From: Haloarcula sp. DT43
GTDB lineage: Archaea; Halobacteriota; Halobacteria; Halobacteriales; Haloarculaceae
Direction: 5' to 3'
DNA length: 50,689 nt
Assembly: GCF_037078405.1 (NCBI RefSeq)
Contig: NZ_JAYMGZ010000008.1
Location: 1 to 50,689 of the forward strand
Within the stretch, counting starts at the first letter, position 1. Each line of letters starts with the position of its first letter. The notes beneath the pieces were generated by a model, which ran no database searches, was not told the DNA's origin, and saw only the letters and a list, made by a program, of their open reading frames with translations. Made by a program: the position numbers and the translations under genes. Of the stretch, positions 7,541 to 16,000 are shown piece after piece.

Positions 7541-7840
7541 ATGCACATCGAACTCGTCATCGCGAAGCTCGTTACGGTCGGACTGGGACTGTTGATAACC
7601 TACCAGGCGTACAAGGGGTATCGAACGTACGGTAGCGAGCCGATGCTCTACGTCGCCATCGGCTTCTTTTTCATCAGCGTCGGCTCGGTCATCGAAGGGG
7701 TCCTCTTCGACGTCGTCGGCCTCTCGATCTTCCTGGCCGGGACCATCCAGACGGCTATCGTCGCCATCGGGATGCTCGTCATCCTCTACTCGCTGTACGG
7801 GCAGATGCCACAGCGATCGACGGGTGAGGAGGATCCATGA
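7541..7840 (+). CDS. DUF7521-like membrane protein (first of two)
   Basis: A 99-aa protein with three hydrophobic helices (about 5-24, 37-62 and 65-87) and polar, basic turns (YQAYKGYRTYGSEP). It resembles small haloarchaeal DUF7521 proteins, which sit next to HTH regulators. Function unknown; a sensor or partner of the upstream regulator is possible. The stop overlaps the next start (ATGA, 7837-7840), so the two are translationally coupled. Confidence 0.65.
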   Translation: MHIELVIAKLVTVGLGLLITYQAYKGYRTYGSEPMLYVAIGFFFISVGSVIEGVLFDVVGLSIFLAGTIQTAIVAIGMLVILYSLYGQMPQRSTGEEDP

Positions 7841-8112
7841 CCGGCCACTGGGACCTCGCGCTGGTCGGCGTTCGCGTCCTCCTGCTCCTCATGGGGCTGG
7901 CGACGACCGCGATTAGTTTCCGCGCCTATCGGCGGCAGGGAACCCGGTATCTCCGTGATGCGACGGTCGGCTTCGGTTGTATCACGCTCGGCGTCCTTCT
8001 CGAAGGGTTCCTCTTCCAGTTCACCGGACTGACGCTCACGCAGGTCCACATCGCCGAATCTGTCGCACTCGTCGTCGGACTAGGTGTTCTGCTTCGCTCC
8101 TTCCTCCAGTAG
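7837..8112 (+). CDS. DUF7521-like membrane protein (second of two)
   Basis: A 91-aa protein with the same architecture as its upstream neighbour: three membrane helices and a conserved pattern around ISFRAYRRQGTRYLRDA and LGVLLEGFLF. The two are likely a tandem paralogue pair that could form a heterodimer. It overlaps the preceding gene by 4 bp and closes this small operon. Confidence 0.65.
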   Translation: MTGHWDLALVGVRVLLLLMGLATTAISFRAYRRQGTRYLRDATVGFGCITLGVLLEGFLFQFTGLTLTQVHIAESVALVVGLGVLLRSFLQ

Positions 8113-8128
8113 CCCGGCAGTCGGCGTG

Positions 8129-8338
8129 TTAGTGCGCGTGGTTCTCCTGCAGGTCGTCGCTCGGATAGATCCGGTAGGTTCGCCCCTGGAGCTCGCTGTA
8201 CAGCAGGCCGTGCTTCTGGAGGTCGCTCGCGGTCTGGCTCACCTGGCTCTTCGAGAACTCCGAGCGCTCCCGGAGTTCGATTTGCGTTACTAACGTATCT
8301 TGCACCCTCGGCTTCGTTTCCAAGGTTTTGGATGGCAA
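8129..8338 (-). CDS. Short HTH protein, MarR-like, perhaps N-terminally truncated
   Basis: A C-terminal helix-turn-helix is clear: VTQIELRERSEFSKSQVSQT then ASDLQKHGLLYSELQGRTYR, ending in an acidic/His tail (SDDLQENHAH). No ATG start exists; TTG 8338 or GTG 8305 are the only options. A second frame just upstream (MWVIAIQNLGNEAEG, from 8355) looks like it could be the original N-terminus, which would mean a frameshift near 8300. It is divergent from copZ. Confidence 0.5.
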   Translation of the reverse strand: MPSKTLETKPRVQDTLVTQIELRERSEFSKSQVSQTASDLQKHGLLYSELQGRTYRIYPSDDLQENHAH

Positions 8339-8396
8339 TCACCCACATATTCGAAGGGGAAATCCGAATAAGACGAGGGAGCGTAGGTATGCGTAT

Positions 8397-8594
8397 ATGT
8401 CAACGACTATCACCGTCGAGGGTATGAGCTGCGACCACTGTGAACAGACAGTCGAGGAAGCACTTCGAGAGGTAAGCGGCGTGACGGGCGTGACCGCCGA
8501 TCGAGATACGAAACAGGTGACCGTCGATGGCGACCCTGACGTACCGGCGCTCGTTCGAGCTGTCGAGAACGCCGGATACAACGCTCACGCCTGA
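8397..8594 (+). CDS. copZ: Copper chaperone (HMA domain, CopZ-like)
   Basis: A 65-aa single HMA domain. The metal site [15 protein letters not shown] sits at residues 8-22, with the beta-alpha-beta pattern continuing to [12 protein letters not shown]. The start at ATG 8397 ([10 protein letters not shown]) removes an upstream extension that has no HMA features. It delivers Cu(I) in the cytosol, most plausibly to the ATPase encoded just downstream. A tattcg/cgaata inverted repeat (8348-8370) lies upstream and may be part of the promoter or an operator. Confidence 0.9.
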   Translation: MSTTITVEGMSCDHCEQTVEEALREVSGVTGVTADRDTKQVTVDGDPDVPALVRAVENAGYNAHA

Positions 8595-8718
8595 TACCTC
8601 CCACGGAACGTACACCGACGAACGTACTGCCGTTCTCGTTCGATTCCGACCCCCCGACTTTATCGCTCAGAGTCGGGGCCTGGACACGATACTGGGGGAC
8701 GGCACCAATACCCACACA

Positions 8719-10812
8719 ATGAGAAACCATCCAGACCACGGGCAAGCCGAAACCGAACGCACTCACCACGAAGAAGCCGAGCACGACAACGGTGCAGACG
8801 TTCACGAAGGGGCACCACACGAGAACCACCGCACACATACAGACCACACGGGCCACGAAAGGATGTTCCGCCGGCGGTTTTTAGTGTCGCTGGTCCTCTC
8901 GGTACCGGTCGTCTTCTTCAGCGAGTTTGTCCAGGACGTCTTCGGCTATACTGCGCCGACGTTTCCTGGGAGCCTCTGGATCACGCCCGGCCTCTCGGTG
9001 ATCGTCTTCGCGTACGGTGGGGTACCGTTCCTTTCGATGGCACGGACGGAACTCGAGAACCGCGAACCGGGGATGATGATGCTCATCTCGCTTGCGATCT
9101 CCGTCGCGTTCGTCTATTCCATCGCGAGTCTGTTCATAGAGGGCACGACCCCGTTCTTCTGGGAACTGGTCACGCTGATCGACATCATGCTGCTTGGCCA
9201 CTGGATGGAGATGCGCTCGGTCCGGCAGGCCTCAGGCGCACTCGACGAACTGGCGAAGCTCATGCCCGATACCGCCGAACGGCTCACCGAGGGTGGGGAG
9301 ACGGAAGAGATTCCCGTCTCCGAACTCGGCGAGGGTGATGTCGTCCTCGTTCGCCCGGGGGCGAGCGTCCCTGCGGATGGAGAAGTCGTAGCGGGCGAGT
9401 CGTCGGTCGACGAATCGATGATCACTGGCGAGTCCCGACCTGTGGACAAGGAACCCGAGTCCGACGTCGTCGCTGGCACGGTCAACCAGGACGGCAGCCT
9501 CCGCGTCCGCGTGACGAAGACCGGCGACGAGACGACGCTAGCGGGCATCATGCGACTCGTCGACGAGGCCCAGCAGTCCAAATCTCGAACGCAACTCCTG
9601 GCCGACCGGGCAGCCGGCTGGCTGTTCTACGTGGCACTCGGCGTCGCGGCGATTACGGCCATCGCGTGGGTCGTCGCGGTCGGGTTCAACGTCGGCGTGC
9701 TCGAACGCGTCGTCACCGTCCTCGTCATCGCCTGCCCGCACGCACTCGGCCTGGCCGTCCCACTCGTGGTCGCGATCAACACCTCCACGGCTGCCCGGAA
9801 TGGGATGCTCATTCGCGACCGCATCGCCATGGAAGAGGCCCGGAACCTCGATACGGTGATGTTCGACAAGACTGGGACACTCACGAAGGGTGAACAGGGC
9901 GTCGTGGGCGTCGAGACAGCAGACGACTGGGACGAAAAGCAGGCGTTCGAGGTCGCCGCGGGCGTCGAGGGCGACTCCGAGCACATGATCGCTCGTGCCA
10001 TCCGGAACGCCGCCCAGGAGCGGGACATCCAGCGAGCGAGTGTCTCGAATTTCGAGAATCTCCGCGGGCTCGGCGTTAGAGCCACCATCGACGGTGAATC
10101 AATGCACCTGGGTGGTCCAAACCTGATCGAGAAACTCGGCATCGACCGACCTGACGACATCGCCGACTTCGCTGAGGAAGCCGGCGTGAACGCACAGACG
10201 GTTATTTACCTGATTCACGACGAATCCGACGTCGTCGCGGCGTTCGCACTTGCCGACGTCATTCGAGACGAAAGCAGGCAGGCCATCGAGGCACTGCACC
10301 AGATGGGCATCGAGGTGGCGATGCTGACCGGTGACTCCGAGGACGTCGCGAAGGCCGTCGCCGCGGAACTCGGTATCGACCAGTACTTCGCGGAAGTTCT
10401 GCCTGAAGAGAAAGATACGAAGGTCGCACAACTCCAGTCCGAGGGAAACCTCGTCGCGATGGTTGGCGACGGCGTCAACGACGCGCCAGCGCTAACGAGA
10501 GCAGACGTCGGCATCGCTATCGGGTCCGGGACAGACGTCGCCATCGAGTCGGGCGACATCATCCTCGTCGACAACAACCCGCTGGACGTCGTCCGCCTCG
10601 TAAAGCTCTCGAAGGCGAGCTACCGGAAAATGCAGGAGAACCTCGTCTGGGCGACTGGCTACAACGTGTTCGCGTTGCCACTCGCAGCGGGTATCCTCGC
10701 TCCAATCGGTATCCTGTTGTCGCCGGCAATCGGTGCCGTGTTCATGTCCCTGTCGACGATCATCGTCGCCATCAACGCCCGCCGACTCCGGGGGGTCGAC
10801 CTCTCGGCGTGA
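8719..10812 (+). CDS. copB: CopB-type P1B copper-transporting ATPase
   Basis: A 697-aa P-type ATPase. The N-terminus is His-rich ([19 protein letters not shown] and HTDHTGHE, residues 1-47) in place of an HMA domain. It has the actuator motif TGES (about 237), the membrane metal site CPH (about 338, where CopA proteins have CPC), the phosphorylation motif DKTGT (about 383) and the hinge GDGVNDAP (about 582), with two C-terminal helices. CPH together with the His-rich N-terminus defines the CopB subclass, thought to export copper, but its Cu(I)/Cu(II) preference cannot be read here. I chose ATG 8719; earlier in-frame codons overlap copZ and look non-coding. It sits 124 bp downstream of copZ, likely under the same control. 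Confidence 0.93.
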   Translation: MRNHPDHGQAETERTHHEEAEHDNGADVHEGAPHENHRTHTDHTGHERMFRRRFLVSLVLSVPVVFFSEFVQDVFGYTAPTFPGSLWITPGLSVIVFAYGGVPFLSMARTELENREPGMMMLISLAISVAFVYSIASLFIEGTTPFFWELVTLIDIMLLGHWMEMRSVRQASGALDELAKLMPDTAERLTEGGETEEIPVSELGEGDVVLVRPGASVPADGEVVAGESSVDESMITGESRPVDKEPESDVVAGTVNQDGSLRVRVTKTGDETTLAGIMRLVDEAQQSKSRTQLLADRAAGWLFYVALGVAAITAIAWVVAVGFNVGVLERVVTVLVIACPHALGLAVPLVVAINTSTAARNGMLIRDRIAMEEARNLDTVMFDKTGTLTKGEQGVVGVETADDWDEKQAFEVAAGVEGDSEHMIARAIRNAAQERDIQRASVSNFENLRGLGVRATIDGESMHLGGPNLIEKLGIDRPDDIADFAEEAGVNAQTVIYLIHDESDVVAAFALADVIRDESRQAIEALHQMGIEVAMLTGDSEDVAKAVAAELGIDQYFAEVLPEEKDTKVAQLQSEGNLVAMVGDGVNDAPALTRADVGIAIGSGTDVAIESGDIILVDNNPLDVVRLVKLSKASYRKMQENLVWATGYNVFALPLAAGILAPIGILLSPAIGAVFMSLSTIIVAINARRLRGVDLSA

Positions 10813-10966
10813 CTGGTACATCCCAGATCACCGTGACCAATTGGTCACTCCACCTGTACTAAATTTCTGCGTAAACCTCACCGGTCTTCTCGTCGCCAAG
10901 TGTGTACACGATGTACGTGGTGACGAGTGCTGCTAAGTGTCTGTTTCGCTAACAGAGACTACTGAA

Positions 10967-11032
10967 TTACCCTCTGTATCTTGCACGGCAGTCCTGACAG
11001 AGCCCGGTGAGGTTTTCGTGGCCGTGCTGCAT
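10967..11032 (-). CDS. Possible 21-aa Cys/His microprotein or gene remnant
   Basis: Just after the small membrane-protein gene on the minus strand, ATG 11032 opens a 21-codon frame, MQHGHENLTGLCQDCRARYR plus one residue. HGHENL followed by CQDC looks like half of a zinc-binding site. It could be a genuine metal-binding microprotein or the C-terminal leftover of a zinc-ribbon gene. Between 10812 and 10967 a second fragment (LVTTYIVYTLGDEKTGEVYA, minus strand) also reads like a gene tail. Confidence 0.25.
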   Translation of the reverse strand: MQHGHENLTGLCQDCRARYRG

Positions 11033-11041
11033 GCAGAACGT

Positions 11042-11212
11042 TTATTCAGATTGGTAATCCCGAACCTCCCTGATCAGGAGGAGGGCGGACAGGATACTAC
11101 CAGCGAGAAGCGCGACCCATAGCCCAGAAAGCGGTTTCTGCGCGTCAGCCGCTCTGAATAGTCCTCCCGTCAGAAGTGCGGCAGCGATGAGGCGCACCCG
11201 CGGAGAGACCAT
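11042..11212 (-). CDS. Small two-helix membrane protein, unknown
   Basis: A 56-aa protein from ATG 11212 (MVSPRVRLIAAALLTGG) with two hydrophobic segments and a basic/acidic tail REVRDYQSE. An upstream in-frame start would add 39 residues without features and run into the IS remnant, so I prefer 11212. It is adjacent to, but convergent with, copB. Function unknown. Confidence 0.4.
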   Translation of the reverse strand: MVSPRVRLIAAALLTGGLFRAADAQKPLSGLWVALLAGSILSALLLIREVRDYQSE

Positions 11213-11285
11213 ACCAACCCCTCTCGCTGAATCCACAAGAGGATGCTCCCTCTGAACTAACCGAAGCACGCTGCTGCATACACCC

Positions 11286-11339
11286 TCTGTATTCAGCACG
11301 CTTCTCTTATCAGGTTGTGTGGATTTCAACAGAGCTCAG
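11286..11339 (-). mobile_element. IS-end or MITE-like remnant (copy C, diverged)
   Basis: This 54-bp stretch (tgtattcagc, then ggatttcaacagagctcag) aligns loosely with the IS-end sequences at 4821-4890 and 41305-41371, sharing the tgtattcagc block and the tttcaaca end. It is much decayed and only tentatively assigned. Confidence 0.3.
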
Positions 11340-11410
11340 GATGTCTATTCAAGAGTGGAGCGAGATCACTGCCAGCGCTTGTCGTTTCCTATTAAGACTC
11401 AATCAGCCAA

Positions 11411-11452
11411 GCTAACCAACACCACAGCGTATTCACCGTCCCGTTGGTTAGC
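11411..11452. repeat. gctaaccaac inverted repeat (origin-associated family, copy 1)
   Basis: Arms gctaaccaac (11411-11420) and gttggttagc (11443-11452) are perfect 10-bp inverted repeats with a 22-bp spacer. The same repeat occurs at 12730, 28617 and 31186, always next to orc1 genes or their relics. Here no small gene follows it. Confidence 0.75.
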
Positions 11453-11463
11453 ATCGCTGTCAA

Positions 11464-12245
11464 TCAAACGTACGACATCAGCCGGGCCTGCTGGGCCTCG
11501 TCGGGATCAGGGACGAGGTCGTAGCGCTCCAGCGTCGATTCAGACCCGTCCTGATCCTGTTTGAGCCCCTCAAAAACGAGTTCCGGTGAGACTTCCAGCG
11601 TGTGGATGTACGAGCGGCCGCCGGCACGACCAAGGTTACGCTCATCGCGTTCCAGCAAGCCATAGAGGCGAATCGAGTCAAGAAAGTCGTTGACACGCCG
11701 CTTCGAGCGCGGTTCGTAGCCACAGACATCACAGATGTTCTCGTAGACCTGGTAGATGTTTTTCGCCCGGGGGGAGGCCTCGTCGTCGATATTGAGGAAC
11801 GCGGTGGCGAGCAGTGCGAGTTTCATCTGGGAGGTGAGCTGTTCGCGAACGATTGTGAGGACACGCTGTTCCTCAACGCGGCTGCCAGCCTCTTCGACGT
11901 GGGCTTTGGTGACCTGGTCAGCGTCATGTTTGCGCGCGATATTTCCGGCCGTTTCGAGCAGATCGAGTGCCTCACGAGCGTCGCCCTGTTCCTGGGCGGC
12001 CCGGGCAGCACACAGTTGGATGACGCCCTCGTCAATCGTCCCGTCCCGGAATACAAGGTCAGCGTAGTGCTGGAGGATATCGGTGAGTTCGGTGGCATCG
12101 TATGGTGAAAAGAAAATTTCGTACTCACAGAGGGTGCTTTTGACCCGTGGGTCGAGCGAGTCTTTGAACATGTGGTTGTTCGAAATTCCGATGACGCCAA
12201 CACGGGTGTCCTCCAGTGTGTTGAGCTGACTAGACGGTGCTGTCG
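11464..12245 (-). pseudogene. Truncated Orc1/Cdc6 replication initiator
   Basis: The C-terminal half of an Orc1/Cdc6 protein, recognised by VGVIGISNNHMFKDSLDPRV followed by STLCEYEIFFSPYDATELTD, the sensor-1/sensor-2 region, and a winged helix (KSKRRVNDFLDSIRLYGLLE region). The intact paralogue at 28992 shows the same run (VGVIGISNDFKFRDQLDPRV). Walker A and B are missing; upstream of about 12245 the frame degenerates into stops. A shorter product could start at ATG 12171, but it would not bind ATP. It is a remnant of a second replication module. Confidence 0.85.
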
Positions 12246-12283
12246 TTTTGTACGCTGTATTTATTTCTTTCTACTAGATAACG

Positions 12284-12303
12284 TTAGTAGTAGTAGTAGT
12301 AGG
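12284..12303. repeat. Short trinucleotide repeat (tag)n
   Basis: About six consecutive tag triplets lie just upstream of the truncated orc1, between it and the origin-box-like repeat. Slippage-prone; no function inferred. Confidence 0.6.
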
Positions 12304-12322
12304 ACGCTCACTCCTCAGATAA

Positions 12323-12351
12323 ACACTCGAAACGGGGGGTGTGTGTGGTCC
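12323..12351 (+). repeat. Origin-recognition-box-like repeat at the decayed origin
   Basis: acactcgaaacggggggtgtgtgtg matches the repeat found around the intact orc1 (consensus ttcacttgaaacagtggtgt followed by gtc). It lies between the truncated orc1 and the small gene at 12362, in the same arrangement as at the main origin. Confidence 0.6.
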
Positions 12352-12361
12352 CGGATTCCCC

Positions 12362-12727
12362 TCAGGCTGGATCAACCGGTCCGATATACTGGCTTTTGAT
12401 GCTGTCGCCGTCTCGCCACTGCAGGTAGTAGTAGTCACGGCCATCGATGGTTTTCGTCGTGAGAGTTCCTTTCGTTTGTGGAATCTCTGCCTTCTCACGA
12501 GCCTCGGCAAGCTGGTCCTCCCAGTCTTCTTCGTCCCAGTCCTCCGGTGTGTCGGGTTGCTCTGTGGCCTGATCGTCAGGTTCCGTCGCCGCTTCCAGAT
12601 CGACACAGAGTGTATAGACATCCTCGAGTGCTCGGTCGTATGTCTCGGTCAGCGCTGCTGGGATCGAGTCACACTCGATGGCTCGGAGTTCTTCAAGCGC
12701 TGTCTTGGCATGTGAGCGGTCGGACAT
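12362..12727 (-). CDS. Small origin-associated protein (YYYLQW family, DUF6788-like), copy 1
   Basis: A 121-aa acidic protein. The N-terminal half is helical (AKTALEELRAIECDSIPAAL), a variable acidic linker follows (DTPEDWDEEDWEDQLAEARE), and the C-terminal motif is KGTLTTKTIDGRDYYYLQW with IKSQYIGPVDPA. The G-x-L...YYYLxW...SxYV pattern recalls DUF6788 proteins. The C-terminal 40 residues are nearly identical to the protein at 30820-31182. Both copies, and a decayed third, sit next to an orc1 gene with the same inverted repeat just upstream of the start, so a role in replication control or copy number is plausible (inference). Confidence 0.7.
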   Translation of the reverse strand: MSDRSHAKTALEELRAIECDSIPAALTETYDRALEDVYTLCVDLEAATEPDDQATEQPDTPEDWDEEDWEDQLAEAREKAEIPQTKGTLTTKTIDGRDYYYLQWRDGDSIKSQYIGPVDPA

Positions 12728-12729
12728 AC

Positions 12730-12773
12730 GCTAACCAACACACTCGTGATAGTTGTCGGTTGTGTTGGTTAGC
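12730..12773. promoter_or_regulatory. gctaaccaac inverted repeat, copy 2, upstream of the YYYLQW gene
   Basis: gctaaccaacaca (12730-12742) and tgtgttggttagc (12761-12773) are perfect 13-bp arms with an 18-bp spacer, ending 2 bp before the gene start at 12727. Position suggests an operator or translational control hairpin. Confidence 0.75.
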
Positions 12774-13055
12774 TTCGTGGAGCTATGATCACGGTTGGTT
12801 CCAAACCAGCGTCAGCTCTGTTCTGGCAGCTGGTCAAGTTCTCGAAGATACTACGGCCTCACGTGGGTCAGCTCACACTGCCGATTCGGCTTCGGAGAAC
12901 TGCCGTTGAAGTCAATCAGTGAAAATCATTAAGAACTGGAGAAGTGTCGACTAACAGACAACCAATGGAACACCAGAATCAAAATAAATCGGGCGAAAAA
13001 ATTCAGCGATACGGCTAAATAACGAAATCGTATTACTGACAACTGTTATACCGAA
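12774..13055. other. Non-coding stretch
   Basis: I see no gene or clear repeat in these 282 bp between the inverted repeat and the end of the 1592-aa surface protein gene. The last 150 bp are AT-rich. Confidence 0.5.
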
Positions 13056-16000
13056 TCAGTCATTACTATTTTCATTCTTTTTGAATTGCTCATGATACGT
13101 CTGTTCAAGTTCCAGTCGCGTCTCGCGACTGAGTTCGTCACCCTCTAGTCCGTACTTCTCATTTGCAATTTCCTCACGAGTCTGGATATTACTGGGTGAG
13201 ATCCCATCTGCGAACGGCTGCCTGTTGTACAACTCCTCAACCTGGCCGGCAGTCTCGGTACTCAGTTCACTGAAGTTGTATCCATAGTACTTGGCTCGCG
13301 ATATTTCGTCACGCGTGTATGTGGTGTTTGCGCCCGTATCACCGAACTGCGCGTCGAAATCCGACTGGATCTCGATGGTCGTTTCGCGGCTCAGGTTCCC
13401 GAAGTCCTTGCCATAGCGGTCCTCTGCAATTTCCTCACGGGTCTTCACATCTTCAGGTTGGGCACCTTTAGCGAATGGCTGCCGGAGGTACAGTTCTTCA
13501 ACTTGGCGTGCCGTCTCGTTGCTCAGTTCGCTGAAATTGTACCCATACTTCGCTTTGGCGATTTCGTCCCGCGTGTACTTTTCCTCTGGAGACGCTTTCG
13601 AAATGACTGTAACCGACGTAGTTTGGTTACTGTCGGACGTGAATAGACCGCCAGTATACTGTCCGGTTGACAGGTTAGCTGGGATGGTTCGCGTGGTAGT
13701 AACGGTTGTGTTCTCACCACTAGCAAGCGTGACAGACTCCGTCTGAATCACCTCTTGTGTCTCATCATTGTTGGCGTCCACACGAGCTTCAACGAGTTGC
13801 GTTCCTTCAGCATCACCCGTGTTAATAATGTTCGCTGAGATGGTCAGTGAGTCTCCTTGAGTGACTTTATCCGGGACGCTCAGATTCGTCACAGCAAAGA
13901 ACGCTTCACCTTCGGTGACAGGCTCTACAGTTACTGTAACGTTCTCGGTATCGGTCTCTCCTTGACCATCGCTAACCACCACTTCGAAGGTTAGATCGGT
14001 TGCCTGGTCGACCGCTGGTGAGGTGAATGAGGGAGTCGCGGTGCTTCCATCAGAGAGCGGGACATCTGGACCGCTAGTTTGCGTCCACGTGTACGCAAGT
14101 GAATCACCGTCTGGATCAGACGAACCAGTGGCGTCCAGCGTAGCAGTACTTTCTCCAGGGACGGTTTGATCCGGTCCAGCATCAGCCACCGGTGGCTGAT
14201 TCTCTGCAGGCTGTTCAACTGGTTCGATTCTGACATCGACGGTATCAATGTCAGTGGCACCGTTCCCATCCGAGACCGTGACTTCGAATGAGAGGATCGT
14301 CTCTACATCAACATCTGAGGCATTGAACGAGGGCGTTGCCGTGTTTGCCTCTGAGAGTGTCACATTCGCTCTCGACACTGGCTCCCACTCGTATGAGAGC
14401 GTATCTCCCTCGGGATCAGTCGATGCACTAGCATTCAGCGTGACCGCTGTACCGCTGTCAACCGTCTGGTCTGGGCCTGCATCAGCACTCGGTGGGTCAT
14501 TCACCGGGCGCACAGTGATGTTGACCGTATCCGTATCGGTTCCACCGTTCCCATCACGTGCTCTCGTCTGGAACGTGAGCGTCGTCTCTTCGGTCACTGT
14601 CGGTGCAGTAAACGTTGGTGCAGAGAAGAGCGACTCAGAGAGCGTTACCGATGGGCCCGCAGTCTGTGTCCAATTGTAAGTGAGTATGTCTCCATCTGGG
14701 TCCGTCGATCCATCTGCATATAGCTGAACCGTGGAATGCTCGTCGACGGTTTGATCTGCCCCAGCATCCGCATCCGGCGACCGATTATCCGGTTCGGGTG
14801 CGATATCGTTCTGGACAGTGATGGTCACTGCATCGGTGGCAGTCCCGCCGTTGCCGTCAGAGACGGTGACTTCGAAGACGAGGTCCGAGTCTGCGTCTAC
14901 CTCCGGAGCTATGAACGATGGCGTCTCTGTACTGGGACTTGAGAGGTTAGCGGGTGGCCCAGTAGTTTGTGTCCACGTGTACGAGAGAGTATCTCCATCA
15001 GGGTCGGATGAACCGCTCGCATTGAGGGTCACAGATGCCCCTTCTTCGACAGTCTGACTCTCCATAGCATCAGCTGTCGGTGATTGATTGGCGGCTTCGA
15101 TGAGGATTGTAGCGATTTCGCTGTCATCGTCGGTGACGATACCGTGGGTGTAGTTCCCTGGCGCAAGAGGGTCAGTGTCGAGACTTTCGAAGGTGACCTC
15201 AGTCGTTTCCTCAGCATTTAGTGAGACGTTTTCTGAGGCCAGAACTTCGTCAAACTCGAGCGCCCCGTTCCCATCGGTGTCAACTCGGAACTGGACAGTC
15301 TGTATGCCGGTTCGGTCGCCTTCGTTGGAGATTTCAGCGGAGACAGTAAGCGAATCGCCTTGCGTGGTTGCGGTTGGAGCATTTAGACCACTGACACTGA
15401 AGTTTGCTGGTTCTGGCGGCGATGAGATTGTGATTGTGGCAGTTTCACTGTCATTGGAGGTGATGACACCGTGAGTATAGTCTCCTGGCTCAACCGAACT
15501 GGTATCGAGATTCTCAAATGCGACTTCAGTCGTTTCCCCAGCGTCTAGCGAGACGTTTTGTGAGGCGAGAATCTCATCAGCTTCAAGCGCTTCGCTTCCA
15601 TCGGTGTCTATCCGGAACTCAATGGTCTGTGTGTCGGCTTGGTCACCCTCGTTGGAAATTTCGATGGAGACCGTGAGTGAATCGCCTTGTGTTACTGCGG
15701 CTGGTGCCGTCAAGTTCTCGACGCTGAAGTTTGCTGGCTCCGGTGGCGATGAGATAGTAATCCTGGCTGTCTCACTGTGGTTTGCGGTAAACACACCGTG
15801 AGTATAGTCCCCTATTGTGAGGGGATCAGTTTCGAGGCCATCGAACGTGATCTCAGTTGTTTCTCCAGCATTCAATGAGACATTTTGTGAGGCGAGGGTC
15901 TCCTCGGTTTCGATGGTTCCGTTTCCATCGGCATCTAGCCGGAACTCGATGGTCTGCGTGTCTGCTTGCTCCCCCTCGTTGGCGATCTCAGCAGAGACTG

